A DNA stretch of 64,000 bases from Bactericera cockerelli (GCA_024516035.1 CM044964.1:9121736-9185735), one strand, 5' to 3'; numbered from the stretch's first letter, positions 31,770 to 44,399 are shown. The notes: generated from the sequence alone by a model not told the origin. Translations and numbers: made by a program.

Positions 31770-31968
31770 AGAGAAGTAGTTGCAGGCAGGGCACTTTCGC
31801 TGTGGTGAAGGCGATTGATTGGTGATCCAGAGGTCGCGGGTTCGAAAACCAGCCAGGACATGCCAAGTTATATTTACAGGTATTAGGGCCCTTTCGGTGG
31901 ACAGTGGTGAAGGCATGATCCAGAGGTCGCGGGTTCGAAAACCAGTCGGGACATGCCAAGTTATATTT
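31770..31968 (+). repeat. S3 SINE head region duplicated in tandem
   Basis: GATCCAGAGGTCGCGGGTTC followed by GAAAACCAGCCAGGACATGC occurs at 31822 and again at 31918 (GTCGGGACATGC), each ending AAGTTATATTT. Confidence 0.65.
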
Positions 31969-32184
31969 TAAATATTTTCCAAGTGACTTCTAGGGAACCA
32001 TTCATTAAGGCCTAGAGACCATAATAATTTTAGTATTGCCAATGAACTGTAATTTTTTTTTGTGTACAAAATCCAACACAACACTTCCGATAACCATACT
32101 AAACTTAAGGTAGTCCAAAGTAGGTATTATTATGAATGTTTACGAGTAGGTATTACGAAAAAAAGAAGAAGGAGGCTTATACAA

Positions 32185-32420
32185 AGGGTTGGTTGGAAGA
32201 GATTGCAACAGGCAATAACCCCGCCCTTTAGTTAGGCCATTAGAATTATTTTCTTCTTTATTTATTTTTCATACTATTTTATCATTTATTTATTTTTTCT
32301 GAATTTTATATACTGTAAATATTGTACTTGGTCCTCCTACACAAAGGAGAAGAAGAAAAGAAAAAAGAAGAAGAAGAGGAAGAGGAAGAAAAAATAAGAA
32401 GAACAAGATCCTACGTCAGA
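32185..32420 (+). repeat. SINE tail followed by a GAA-rich tract
   Basis: GGTTGGTTGGAAGAGATTGC, AACAGGCAATAACCCCGCCC and TTTAGTTAGGCCATTAG, then AT-rich end and a purine-rich AGAAGAAG tract at 32340-32412. Confidence 0.65.
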
Positions 32421-32639
32421 AGAAGAAAGATATAACGGAACCCTGGTGTTCTCTCACGCTACTCAGTCACATCAGAAATCAAACTGTTTACCTAAAGCCA
32501 AACTAAACCAAATAATGAATCTAACCGGACGAATATATGACATTATGACTTGTAAATAAAAAGGATGTACCTACGTACTTGTAAGTACGAGTACATAATT
32601 ATTATTTTTTAAAAATGAGTGTTTCACAGTCTTTTTTAT

Positions 32640-32935
32640 TTCGTAGCCAGGTTTCTCCTATATCCAGGTTTCTCTTATATCCAGGTTCAAGTCTATTTAC
32701 TAGCTAAAACGCTGTACTTTGTCGAATCGGGCACTATTAATTAAGGCGATATTATTAGTATTGCTTGTGAGGGATACCTTCCGGTGCTCTCGTGTTGACC
32801 CAGCACCTAAATGGCAAGTTCTGTGTCAGTTCTCGCCCATCAGAGGAGAGGCATACTACGGGATGGGCAGGCTACAACACACACCACAAGCTTCTACAGA
32901 AGCTACAGCCATGGCTACGAAATAAATAAAAAACT
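32640..32935 (+). repeat. TTATATCCAGG repeats and S5 SINE body
   Basis: Two CAGGTTTCTCTTATATCCAG-type units at 32648-32685, then the S5 body: GTGAGGGATACCTTCCGGTG, GTTGACCCAGCACCTAAATG, TCTCGCCCATCAGAGGAGAG and GATGGGCAGGCTACAACACA. Confidence 0.7.
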
Positions 32936-33099
32936 ATTAAAATATGCTCTGGTTAATTATAACTTCTACCTATCACCCTATCACCCGCTGACTTAGCTCA
33001 GTGGTTAAGCACTCGTTATTATTATTATTTTTTTAACAAGAATTGTGCTTTTTTTGTACATAATTTCATAACAATAACAATAAAAAAAAAACGCTTGCA

Positions 33100-33400
33100 T
33101 ACGAGTCTGCAACCATTGGGACATTTTCATTATAATTTAATATTTCGTTACATAATTTCGTTACATAATTTCGTCACATAATTTCGTTACATAATTTCGT
33201 CACATAATTTCGTTACATAATTTTGGCTATGTGCCAGAGCAAAGACATGAAAATGTCAATTTAATATTTCGTTACATAATTTCGTTACATAATTTCGTCA
33301 CATAATTTCGTTACATAATTTCGTTACATAATTTCGTTACTTAATTTCGTTACATAATTTTGGTTATGTGCCAGAGCAAAGACATGAAAATGTCAATAAA
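33100..33400. repeat. 13-bp tandem repeats in a duplicated block
   Basis: TTCGTTACATAAT (with TTCGTCACATAAT variants) is repeated about 7 times in each of two blocks, 33145-33225 and 33268-33358, each followed by GGCTATGTGCCAGAGCAAAG-like sequence and GACATGAAAATGTC. Confidence 0.85.
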
Positions 33401-33404
33401 CAAC

Positions 33405-33560
33405 TGTAAAGTTTTCACATTTGTGTTAATCACTTTTGTGATTTGTCACAACTACTCGAACTCGCTTTACTAAATCTACGCTGAAACCGGGACTTGAACC
33501 ACCGACCTCAGAATACAAGTTCGGCGCCTTATCAATTAAGTTACATACTCTGAGATCGGA
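33405..33560 (-). mobile_element. S4 SINE
   Basis: TTGTGTTAATCACTTTTGTG, CTCGCTTTACTAAATCTACG, CTGAAACCGGGACTTGAACC and GCGCCTTATCAATTAAG, the reverse of the S4 layout. Confidence 0.75.
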
Positions 33561-34730
33561 ATAATACATTGAAGGGAAAGGATCCTTCAGTTTCCTACGT
33601 TCGAAATTTTCCACTGTTCTGTATTGTCTAAAGCGCTTTCTCGCTATAAGGATCAATAATAAAGTTCCCCCCTTAAACCCCCAACTCTCTCCACCCCCTT
33701 CTGGTTGTACCAGGGAGGAGGGGGCGAAATTTTCTCCTCTAATATTCTCTATTACACAAAAAGTATCGATTAGTTTTCCCAAACAGACCTGACCCTGCAA
33801 AGGGTGGTAAGAGGAAGAGATGTGCTGTTAGTACGGAGTTATGGTGCTTCCTCTATCACACCTTCCACTGATATAGAATAGAGTCACTAGTGACTAGAGC
33901 ATTACAGGCAAAAAAAATATTTTATTTTATTTTTATAGAAAATATTTTTTTAAAGAGATTTTTTAAGTAAAAATATTTTGTGTTAAATTACAATTTGTAG
34001 TTTTAAGATGGGAAAACTTGTATGAATGGGTAACATATTTTCAATGTATTAGCATATTTATGCCAGAAAAAAAACCCCCTCTCTCTACCAGAACAGCTAT
34101 CATCCTTAAGCTTTCCAACAGCAATAATTACTGTTCATTTACTAGTCAAAACTTTGGGGCAATATAAGACCACCCTCATGTCCCTCATAAACCCCCTTTA
34201 AAAGTGTTCTTCCTCCCTCAATCAATTAAAAAATAGCTAGAAAGCTTAAAACTTATGGGGACACTATTAGACTACCCTCATATCTAAGCGTAAGCGTTCC
34301 CCTTACCCTTCCCCCTAACCCTCCCCCACCCTCCCTCAACCCTCCCCCACCATCTCAACCTCAATTAAAAAAAAAAAATGCTAACACAATTGATGTCAGT
34401 GGATATTAAAAGGTCCTACATGGACTTGATAAAAAATATAAATAATTTAACAATAGACATTAAAAGGCCTACGTAAATTTGATAAAAAAAAAAACAAACA
34501 AATTAGTCATCATGATGGATTGTAGACCAGGCACGTTTTAATGGGGGGCGAGGGGGGTAGTTTTAAGCCCTGTCTCTCTCTTTCTCTCTCTCTTCTCTCT
34601 CTAATAGGTATTCATTTAAAAAGACCCATGCTTCACATCAAGTAACTAAAAAACTAACTAATAATAAAAATAATTCCGTTTCCGTGAGATAGACACATAC
34701 ATCACGGTCCTTTCAAGTCCATTGATTCAG
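33561..34730. other. Unassigned AT-rich stretch with a pyrimidine tract
   Basis: CCCTCCCCCACC-type pyrimidine-rich sequence at 34292-34360 and a short CT tract at 34573-34600. Two diverged copies of ATTAAAAGG-CCTAC-TTGATAAAAAA lie at 34406 and 34457. No gene. Confidence 0.4.
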
Positions 34731-34734
34731 TTTT

Positions 34735-34930
34735 GTTTTGACGTCTTGTTTTGAGTTTTTCAAGACATGGGTTTTTACCCTTCATTCACTGGGGATCGTA
34801 CCAGCTACCCACATTAATCTCACTCAGCCAGGGTTGAGCCGGAAACGCCATTCTCACGTAGGAAACAGAATTTCTTATGAGAAAATTCTAAAGTAGTATG
34901 CCAGCTTCCGTGGTGTAAAGTTTGTGACCC
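34735..34930 (-). repeat. S7 SINE (tRNA-like head, S6-type tail)
   Basis: TTTTGACGTCTTGTTTTGAG, GGGTTTTTACCCTTCATTCA, CAGCTACCCACATTAATCTC and GGGTTGAGCCGGAAACGCC in plus-strand order, followed by AGGAAACAGAATTTCTTATG as in the other S7 copies. Confidence 0.65.
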
Positions 34931-34978
34931 AGGCAGTGGTCACAAACTTTACACCACGGAAGCTGGCATACTACTTTA
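34889..34978. repeat. Perfect 41-bp inverted repeat, 8-nt loop
   Basis: 34889-34929 and 34938-34978 are exact reverse complements (TAAAGTAGTATGCCAGCTTC ... GTTTGTGACC). The left arm is the head end of the S7 SINE, so the SINE end has been copied in inverted orientation. Confidence 0.95.
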
Positions 34979-35334
34979 AAGAAAACATGGGAGGACAAAT
35001 TAATTACCCACCCCTACCATTTTTTTTCTTCCTACAACCGGCCCTGTCATTTGCCAAGCAATAAATCTACCCCCATTTCTCTCCCCCTCGACTTTTGATA
35101 CAGCCTCTTCTTATCACTAAAAACCCTGATAAGCCTTTTTTTTAATAACTTTTTCCTGTCACTTTAACTGATAACAAAAAATGCTGTAATACCGTCTCGT
35201 GTTTGTGAGGGTGATTTCATAGGGGTATGATGGGTAGGGTATATTCAGTCTCTCTTTAGATATTGTGAGTATAATTATGAGGTCAATATAATATAATAAT
35301 TATGAAATGTAAGACTAATTTATCACTTACCGTA

Positions 35335-35430
35335 AAAAATGTGCCAAAACCAACCAACCTCAACCATGAGGTTGTGCAACGTCGACCCTGTCCAAGCGGG
35401 ATAACACATAGTGAAAGAAGAAGAATACTA
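35335..35430 (+). repeat. Possible LINE 3' end with GAA tail
   Basis: GTCGACCCTGTCCAAGCGGG then ATAACACATAGTGAAAGAAG and AAGAA looks like a non-LTR retroelement terminus with a short simple-repeat tail. No reverse transcriptase sequence adjoins it. Confidence 0.3.
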
Positions 35431-36515
35431 ATTTATCATTTTGGGATAAATAATAAATTGTAATATTTTTTTTAAATGTAATACCAATTTATTATTTAAA
35501 ACAAAGAGAACGATTTCCAGATCAACTTTACCTCTTTATAAGGGAAAATAAGTGAAAAAAATTCTCTCATAGCCCCTATAGGTATCTCCTATATCTATTC
35601 CAGGTTTGACTGTATAATAATTATTATTATTTAAGAATAGTTCTGAGGATTTTGACTTTTGATAGGTATAAAGGGATTAAGTTTAGGGGTTTCTTTTGAA
35701 CTCCTAATCCATAGGGGTCAAGTGGATCTGTGTTGCTCATAATAATTTTATTGGACTTAGTGGGGTCGTTGACCTGAATTCTGCTTTCTGCTGTTGTTTC
35801 AGAAGTGGGGCACTAGTGCTTGGGGTCTGAGGATAACAATTAGGACGAGTTGAGATTGTTGCAGTCCTTAGCCTGTCTCTCCCTTTTTTCTTTATATAAT
35901 ATGTACATATTTCTTCTTCTTTCGCTCTTTCATTTTCGTTTTCTCTTGCCATCTCTCTCTTATTCTTAATTTTTCTTTCTCTTTCTCTGTCCGTCCTATT
36001 CTTTTCTCGCTCTGATTATATTTATCTCTTTTTCTTTGGCTTTGGCTTTTACTTTTTTTTTTCTTTTTCTCTTTCTCCTTCTCTCTCTCTCTCTCTCTCA
36101 CTCAAAGACACACGCGTCACATCAAGAGATGGAGATAGCCGGCTTACAGACGAGTGAGAAAGACGAAAATTGTATGAGAGATGGAGATGGCGAATTCAAA
36201 GACGAGTGAGTGAGATAGCGAGAATAATTGAAAGAGAGTTCATTGACCTACAAGGGAGAAGTGATTAACTCGCATGATGAGGTGAAATGTGAGAGAGACA
36301 GAGAGAGAAAATAAGGATTGTCAGCCAAGAAGTACGTATTTAATCAGTTATGTACAATATCTCAGGCGTGTAGCCAGAGGGGGGAGTTGGGGAGAAATAC
36401 CCTTCCCCCCCCCTCAAATTTCAAGCAACAACTGACAAAAGTATACAATACGCAGAATAATATACGTAGTACATCCAGACTTCAAACTCCCCTTCAATTA
36501 TTACTAGTAGGCAGT
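35431..36515. other. Unassigned; CT-rich and GA-rich tracts
   Basis: Pyrimidine-rich DNA at 35875-36100 and purine-rich GAGATGGAGATAG-type sequence at 36125-36310 (AGAGATGGAGAT occurs twice). Lys/Arg/Glu-rich frames here are low complexity. Confidence 0.45.
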
Positions 36516-36519
36516 ACTT

Positions 36520-36700
36520 TCGTAGGTATAAGAGTGTTGGAGGGATAAGATTGCCAAAGGTAATAACCCCGTTAGTTAGGACATGTGTAGGTGTACAAAT
36601 ATATTGTTCTTGTTTTTTTTTTTTTCTTATATTTTTTCCAATGTTGTATATTAATTTGAAATTATCTGTTCGCACATTTTATACATCCTTATTAATAAAA
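36520..36700 (+). repeat. SINE tail, GATTGCC..GGTAAT class
   Basis: GGAGGGATAAGATTGCCAAA then GGTAATAACCCCGTTAGTTA. The stem ATTGCC/GGTAAT pairs with one G-U. Confidence 0.55.
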
Positions 36701-36799
36701 AAAAAATAATAATAATTATCTAAAGAAATCAAAAATTGAATAAGCAAGAGTATATAGGTAATTGTATAAAATTAAAATAAATTAAAAAAAATCCCCAAA

Positions 36800-36905
36800 C
36801 CATATTTACTGATATTTCTTTCAAATTCGGGACTTGAACCATCGACCTCCAGGTCACGAGTCCACCGCCTTATCGATCGAACTACTGAGTTCGGTTGAGT
36901 TGAAT
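36800..36905 (-). repeat. S4 SINE head
   Basis: GGGACTTGAACCATCGACCT, CCAGGTCACGAGTCCACCGC and CTTATCGATCGAACTACTGA in plus-strand order. Confidence 0.7.
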
Positions 36906-37314
36906 AAAGAACACAATCGTCATTAATTCGGATACCCTTCTTGTAAAAAAAAAATCGCGTCTTCAATTCGCCCCAGCCTGAAGTTGTCTACCAAGTGGTT
37001 CATGTAGGGTTATTCAACCCTGGCCATATACTTGCTACATAGTGGATGAACAGAACCAATGCTCAGCTATGTACTCGAGTATACTGGGTGCCCTCAAGTC
37101 ACGTCCCAAATTTTCAGGGGTGAGAGAAATCATTAAATTTCCACGTAGGGTTAGTTCATAGAAATGAACTATTTCTAAAAATTGCACTTTCTGAAATTCA
37201 TGTAAAACTTGTCGTTTGCTGAAACACATGGGAACTATGTTCTCCTTTACGATACACTCTGCCGGGCTGTCTCTTTCTTTGTATAGGCGTTCTTCACACC
37301 TCGGCCAAGGTGTT

Positions 37315-37590
37315 TGACGATTAGCTCAGTGGCAAGATACTCGCTTGTCATGCGGAAAGTACCGGGTTCGTAACTCCGCGCCGACAAATAATATTTTTAT
37401 TCAAAATTTGGTTAGAGTTGTTTGTAAGGGATATACCTTTCGGTTCTCTCGTGTTGACCCAGCACCTAAATGGGAAGTATTGTGTCACTTCTCGCCCATC
37501 AGAGGGGAGGCATGCCACGGGATGGACAGGCTACAACACAAACCACAAGCGTCTACTGTAGCTCCTGTTTCATAGCTAAGTTATGGAAAA
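37315..37590 (+). mobile_element. S5 SINE, full copy
   Basis: Head GACGATTAGCTCAGTGGCAA with CGCTTGTCATGCGG and ACCGGGTTCGTAACTCC (tRNA-like), then TTTGTAAGGGATATACCTTT, GTGTTGACCCAGCACCTAAA, TTCTCGCCCATCAGAGGGGA and GTCTACTGTAGCTCCTGTTT. It shows that the separate head and body fragments elsewhere belong to one family. Confidence 0.8.
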
Positions 37591-37934
37591 ACAAACAAAC
37601 ATTTTGATCAAGGTTTTTAGGAAAATCATATATTTTCGATGAAAATTTATGAAGAAACACAAGATAAACGCCAACTTTTATTTAATTTTTCTCGTTAAAT
37701 CGCTTTGGAAATACAAAATTACCCTTAAAATAATAATAAAAAAGATAAACATCAGTGCTGCTAAAAACTAATCACTTGAAGGAACCAGAATTTTTTCTCT
37801 TATATCCAGATTTCTTTTATAAAATGAAATATTTTTATAAACTTACTAAACAAGATGCTTTTTGACTGATCCAACTCTACAATATTGGGGTTCTTGAACA
37901 AATACATTCGAATTTGGAAATAAAAGTACTGAAG

Positions 37935-38070
37935 GGACGGATTTTTTTTTTTTCTCTCTCTCTCTCTCTCTCTCTCTTTTATATCCAGGTTTCTCTTATA
38001 AAGAGGTAAATTGGACCTACAAATTGTTCTCTTATACGGAGGTTGCTCTTATATCCAGATTCGACTGTAG
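37935..38070. repeat. CT microsatellite and pogo-like terminus
   Basis: T and CT run at 37942-37978, then TTATATCCAGGTTTCTCTTA, AATTGGACCTACAAATTGTT and TTATATCCAGATTCGACTGTA, the same end as at 19577-19757. Confidence 0.6.
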
Positions 38071-38985
38071 GTACTTTGGTATTTTAGTTCGACCCTGTAG
38101 ATTTATTAGGTACTTTCCTGTATATCTGCGAATCACTGGCAGTAATAACTCCACTGGGAATTTTCGAGTCAACTGACAGAGCGGTGTCCAAATTATGGTT
38201 GTGGTTGGTTTGATGTTATGGTTAGTTTGATATTGTGGTTAGCTCGTGATACTATCGAGCAAAACGCTAGTTTTTCTCGACGATATCAGAAAACAATACA
38301 GATAATATCAGAATTGAAAAAAACGTATTATTTTACAAATGTATTTGTCGAAACCGTCCATCAAGTCTGACATTAGTGCGCTGTGATTGGTCGAAACTCC
38401 GACTTGAGTCTGGATTATCTTTGTTACAATCCTCATGCTGGATCTTCAGCGCACCAGATCCCTGACTTGAGAGACAATCTAGCCAATCGTAAATATAATC
38501 CTGCTTTATAATTTAGCCCTTAAACTTGTCAAAAACTATAAAAATTCTTACGTACAATGTTTGTCAAACCTGCGCCAATTTCAGTCAAAGTTACAGTGAA
38601 CCGCGAGTTGGAATTTTTTTTTTGAGAACCACTGCTCGTAAAGACAACTTAGCGTGGTTGAACCACAATACCAATTCGGTCCGAGACACCAAACAGCTCG
38701 GGTTATTGCCAGAGGGTTGATGAACCCCCCAGTGGGCGTGGCCAATTGATTCTTCAAGGTCAAACTCAGCAAGAAGTTCTCAGCGGTGGGTTTGGACCGG
38801 AGGATTGAGGGTTCATGCCTCATGGAAAGAGGAAGAGTGTAGTCACTGGCGATTAGGTGTGCATGAGGCGAGTCTGAAAATGTTCCTTTTGTTTGTCAAA
38901 TAAGTCCAATAAGGTGAACTTTTAACTAAATTCGTGCCAGGTGAATCATTTATAGGTACGACGTGTTACATCTCAATATAATAAT
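38071..38985. other. Unassigned; MITE end near 38490-38522
   Basis: TATAATCCTGCTTTATAATTTAGCCC at 38495-38520 matches the reversed end of the MITE at 49149-49353. No exon recognised. Confidence 0.4.
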
Positions 38986-38987
38986 AA

Positions 38988-39155
38988 TATCGTCCTATTT
39001 ATACTGCCCGATTAGGACTAATTAATCCCTACATTCCAGCAGTAAGCCCAAAACGTATTTTTATGTGGTCAAAATCCCAACTGGGAGGATAACTTGTCAT
39101 GTCCCGGCTGGGTTTCGAACCCGCGACCTCTGGATTACCAGTCAGATATCTTGGC
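38988..39155 (-). mobile_element. S3 SINE
   Basis: TATTTATACTGCCCGATTAG, CATTCCAGCAGTAAGCCCAA, CATGTCCCGGCTGGGTTTCG and AACCCGCGACCTCTGGATTA in plus-strand order; head truncated. Confidence 0.7.
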
Positions 39156-39439
39156 TAACTTTTGACAGGTGAATCATCTCTATAATGTATTTCGTCTGAC
39201 TACATTTTTTTAAAATACATTACATATACATAATTTTATCTATGTATTTTATTAAAGGCTTAAGAATTTAATTGAAAGCTATTTTATTAAGAGGCCTTTT
39301 TTTTAATTAATGGCTTAAGAAGTCAGACGTCTTCTACTTACCATAATGTAACGCTAATTGAGACATACCTGTGCTATTTTCAGTGGAAACTCCGTACAAA
39401 TAACACTGCGACCAAATAAGATCTACTGAGACTATTTGA

Positions 39440-39670
39440 TTCTGGTTTTAACGTCTTGAATTGAGTTATTCTGAACAGGGATTTTATATGCTACTCAAAT
39501 TGATAACCTCACCAAGCCTGGATTGGGCCGGAAATGGCAACGTCAACCTCACGTGTCCTTGTACTTCGGAGGGAACAGAATTTTTGTCAAAAAATTCTCC
39601 CCAATCTGAGATCGAACCCTAAATTTTCTAACCATAGAAAGTAGTCACAACCGTTATATCACGGAGTCGA
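39440..39670 (-). repeat. S7 SINE
   Basis: GGTTTTAACGTCTTGAATTG, AACCTCACCAAGCCTGGATT, GGGCCGGAAATGGCAACGTC, GGGAACAGAATTTTTGTCAA and ATCGAACCCTAAA in order, the reverse of the copy at 30870. Confidence 0.65.
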
Positions 39671-39722
39671 ATTGGTTTCTTTTTTTAACGCACCTACCTA
39701 CTCAACAGAACCCATTGTATCT

Positions 39723-42556
39723 CAGGGAGACTACCAGTACACCCTGTATATGAACAATGAGAGGAGTTACTGAGGCATTGACATGGATTCACCTAGCAGG
39801 GAGACTAGCAGTACACCCTGTATATGAACAATGAGAAGAGTTACTGAGGCATTGACATGGATTCACCTAGCAGGGAGACTACCAGTACACCCTGTATATG
39901 AACAATGAGAGGAGTTACTGAGGCATTGACATGGATTCACCTAGCAGGGAGACTAGCAGTACACCCTGTATATGAACAATGAGAGGAGTTACTGAGGCAT
40001 TGACATGGATTCACCTAGTAGGGAGACTAGCAGTACACCCTGTATGTGAACAATGAGAGGAGTTACTGAGGCATTGACATGGATTCACCTAGCAGGGAGA
40101 CTAGCAGTACACCCTGTATATGAACAATGAGAGGAGTTACTGAGGCATTGACATGGATTCACCTAGCAGGGAGACTAGCAGTACACCCTGTATATGAACA
40201 ATGAGAGGAGTTACTGAGGCATTGACATGGATTCTAATAGCAGGGAGACTAGCAGTACACCCTGTATTGTATATGAACAATGAGAAGAGTTACTGAGGCA
40301 TTGACATGGATTCACCTAGCAGGGAGACTAGCAGTACACCCTGTATATGAACAATGAGAGGAGTTACTGAGGCATTGACATGGATTCACCTAGTAGGGAG
40401 ACTAGCAGTACACCCTGTATGTGAACAATGAGAGGAGTTACTGAGGCATTGACATGGATTCACCTAGCAGGGAGACTAGCAGTACACCCTGTATATGAAC
40501 AATGAGAGGAGTTACTGAGGCATTGACATGGATTCACCTAGCAGGGAGACTAGCAGTACAGTACACCCTGTATATGAACAATGAGAGGAGTTACTGAGGC
40601 ATTGACATGGATTCACCTAGCAGGGAGACTAGAAGTACACCCTGTATATGAACAATGAGAAGAGTTACTGAGGCATTGACATGGATTCACCTAGCAGGGA
40701 GACTAGCAGTACACCCTGTATATGAACAATGAGAGGAGTTACTGAGGCATTGACATGGATTCACCTAGTAGGGAGACTAGCAGTACACCCTGTATGTGAA
40801 CAATGAGAGGAGTTACTGAGGCATTGACATGGATTCACCTAGTAGGGAGACTAGCAGTACACCCTGTATTGTATATGAACAATGAGAGGAGTTACTGAGG
40901 CATTGACATGGATTCACCTAGCATCAGGGAGACTAGCAGTACACCCTGTATATGAACAATGAGAGGAGTTACTGAGGCATTGACATGGATTCACCTAGCA
41001 GGGAGACTAGCAGTACACCCTGTATATGAACAATGAGAGGAGTTACTGAGGCATTGACATGGATTCACCTAGCAGGGAGACTAGCAGTACACCCTGTATA
41101 TGAACAATGAGAGGAGTTACTGAGGCATTGACATGGATTCACCTAGCAGGGAGACTAGCAGTACATCCTGTATATGAACAATGAGAGGAGTTACTGAGGC
41201 ATTGACATGGATTCACCTGGCAGGGAAACTAGCAGTACACCCTGTATTTATATGAACAATGAGAGGAGTTACTGAGGCATTGACATGGATTCACCTAGCA
41301 GGGAGACTAGCAGTACACCCTGTATATGAACAATGAGAGGAGTTACTGAGGCATTGACATGGATTCACCTAGCAGAGAGACTAGCAGTACACCCTGTATG
41401 TGAACAATGAGAGGAGTTACTGAGGCATTGACATGGATTCACCTAGCAGGGAGACTAGCAGTACACCCTGTATATGAACAATGAGAGGAGTTACTGAGGC
41501 ATTGACATGGATTCACCTAGCAGGGAGACTAGCAGTACACCCTGTATATGAACAATGAGAGGAGTTACTGAGGCATTGACATGGATTCACTAGCAGGGAA
41601 CTAGCAGTACACCCTGTATATGAACAATGAGAGGAGTTACTGAGGCATTGACATGGATTCACCTAGCAGGGAGACTAGCAGTACACCCTGTATATGAACA
41701 ATGAGAGAGGTTACTGAGGCATTGACATGGATTCACCTAGCAGGGAGACTAGCAGTACACCCTGTATATGAACAATGAGAGGAGTTACTGAGGCATTGAC
41801 ATGGATTCACCTAGCAGGGAGACTAGCAGTACACCCTGTATATGAACAATGAGAGGAGTTACTGAGGCATTGACATGGATTCACCTGCAGGGAACTAGCA
41901 GTACACCCTGTTATATGAACAATGAGAGGAGTTACTGAGGCATTGACATGGATTCACCTAGCAGGGAGACTAGCAGTACACCCTGTATATGAACAATGAG
42001 AGGAGTTACTGAGGCATTGACATGGATTCACCTAGCAGGGAGACTAGCAGTACATCCTGTATATGAACAATGAGAGGAGTTACTGAGCATTGACATGGAT
42101 TCACCTGCAGGGAACTAGCATACACCCTGTATTGAACAATGAGAGAGTTACTGAGGCATTGACATGGATTCACCTAGCAGGAGACTAGCAGTACACCCTG
42201 TATATGAACAATGAGAGGAGTTACTGAGGCATTGACATGGATTCACCTAGCAGGGAGACTAGCAGTACACCCTGTATATGAACATGAGAGGAGTTACTGA
42301 GGCATTGACATGGATTCAACTAGCAGGGAAACTAGCAGTACACCCTGTATATGAACAATGAGAGAGTTACTGAGCATTGACATGGATTCAACTAGCAGGA
42401 GCTAGCAGTACACCTGTATATGAACAATGAGAGGAGTTATGAGGCATTGACATGGATTCACCTAGCAGGGACTAGCAGTACACCCGTATGTGACAATGAA
42501 GGAGATACTGAGGCATTGACATGGATTCACCTAGCAGGGAACTATCAGTACACCCT
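39723..42556. repeat. Satellite array, 74-bp unit, about 38 copies
   Basis: Unit: CAGGGAGACTAGCAGTACAC, CCTGTATATGAACAATGAGA, GGAGTTACTGAGGCATTGAC, ATGGATTCACCTAG. Clean from 39723 to about 41580 with occasional substitutions (TATGTG, AGAAGAG) and small insertions at TGTATTGTATATG. After that, single-base losses become common and the last copies are ragged. Seventy-four is not a multiple of three and no frame runs through it. Confidence 0.95.
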
Positions 42557-43985
42557 GTATGTAAATAATTGAAGAGTTATGAGGCTATGATGATCACTAG
42601 AAGCTAGATACTACTGTCTTGACGTATAGTTTATAGCATACATGATTAATCCCGAACTACAGATTCAACAAAAAGGGTATAGGCAAGAGATTCCCATAGG
42701 GCAATAATCAATCCAATAACTATGAGAGATCTGTAAATTATATTGTTCACCTGTAGCTGGTTACATTTTTTCATGGGGGTTTCTATTGAATATTATCAAT
42801 TTGTATATGTAATTTTTACATTATTTGTTTGACATTAATGATTATGTCCGTTGAATAAAGAGTTAATCAAGAGGTATAATAATTACGTATCCCCGCAAGG
42901 AACTCTTGACGGTGTTTGTTAAAAAAGTTATCATTATCTATGGTGTTATATAATTTTACTTTATCTTATGGATGAAATAAAGAAGTTAAGGATTGTACAT
43001 ATACTTTAATGCATCTTATGAATGCATGACTTCTCGATGAAGATTATTACTAGTATTATAAATTGATTAAAAAAGAATTACACCATCTCGTAAAATACCA
43101 CGGGTATATAAATTAACTTTTCGAGACTTATTTCCATCTATCCTTCTGGTAATCATCCCGCGCCCTCGTAGGCGACCCCTACCCTCATCAAAACTACCCT
43201 CAAAATTTCTTCCACGACCATCAACCCACACAATCCACACATTTCTAATTACAGACCAATAGAATTAATCAGACCCAGTTATTTATCACGGTTAATAAAT
43301 TTTCGTTATGTATTCAATAAACGACGTGCAGATATTTATTATTAATATGTAATAACTTTAAGCTAATGGGATGCGGGGTGTATGTTGTTCTAAATAGACA
43401 TTTTAGAATAAAAAGGAGGGAAAACGGTTTTTTTTTTTTTAAGTAGGTATATCAATGATATTATTAAAATTGATTATATAATTATGTATGTATTGATAAT
43501 TGAATTGAATATTGATGTAAAACTCTACCTTGTATTCCCCGTGGTATCAAAAGTGTCCGCAACTTGTGAGACACACTGTATAAAAAAAATTACAAGTAAA
43601 TTAAGAAAAAAAATATTTTTCGCAGAAATTGAAAAAGCCACGTGAAAAGCCCTTCACAAATCCAACATCTTTGTATTTGTATACATACCTATTCATAAAA
43701 AAAGGTCATAAATTGTTGTAGTTGATAAATAAAGTGTTCAATGGAATTTTATTCATCGAGGGTGTTATCTGTTATATTAATTAATATCCCACAATAACTT
43801 GAGGCAACTCCTCATAATTATCTCTGTACAATACGTTTAGTTACACGAGCAAGTGTACACATATGATAAGGGTTCTCTAAATTCTCCTAACCCAGATTAA
43901 AATGATAAACAACCCCCAATTCCCCTCATCTCGAGTTCTCACCCCATTAGCTTCAATTACCCCATTTGTTGAGCTATTAACCCTT
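42557..43985. other. AT-rich flank, unassigned, with a degenerate SINE tail
   Basis: 42676-42735 reads GGCAAGAGATTCCCATAGGG and CAATAATCAATCC, a decayed tail. A GC-richer patch at 43150-43260 (CATCCCGCGCCCTCGTAGGC) has no recognised content. The rest is AT-rich with no gene. Confidence 0.4.
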
Positions 43986-44093
43986 CCTCTCTCTTTCTTT
44001 TTTCTTCCATATCTCTTTCACTTTCTCTCTCATCCCCTCAACCCCCCAAAAATTATATCTCATAATCCATCTATTACAGAAAGTACTTCTTGA

Positions 44094-44161
<68 letters not shown>

Positions 44162-44335
44162 TCTCTTTCTCTCTCTCTTTCTCTTTCTCTCTCTCTTTCT
44201 CTCTCTCTCTCATTTTCTGTCTCTCTCTCTCTCTCTCTAGTAAACTCTTTTCTAGAAAATGACTTCTTTTGTTCTAAAAATCTAAATGTTCTAAACTTTT
44301 CTAAACAAAGCATCTCTCTCTCTCTTTCCTTCGTA
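43986..44335. repeat. (CT)n microsatellite region
   Basis: Nearly pure CT from 44096 to 44240, with flanking CTTT-rich sequence, and a second short CT run at 44310-44330. Confidence 0.95.
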
Positions 44336-44399
44336 GAAATGACTTCGTAAAACAATTTGAACAACCCAACCAATACATACATTCATATATTATTATATT

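Noticed and set aside
39723..42556. Protein-coding tandem repeat
   Set aside because: The unit is 74 bp, not divisible by three, and contains stops in all frames.
44074..44382. Long Arg/Glu or Ser/Leu-rich frames in CT/GA tracts (also 29619-29946, 47837-48130)
   Set aside because: They are translations of dinucleotide microsatellites open in several frames on both strands.
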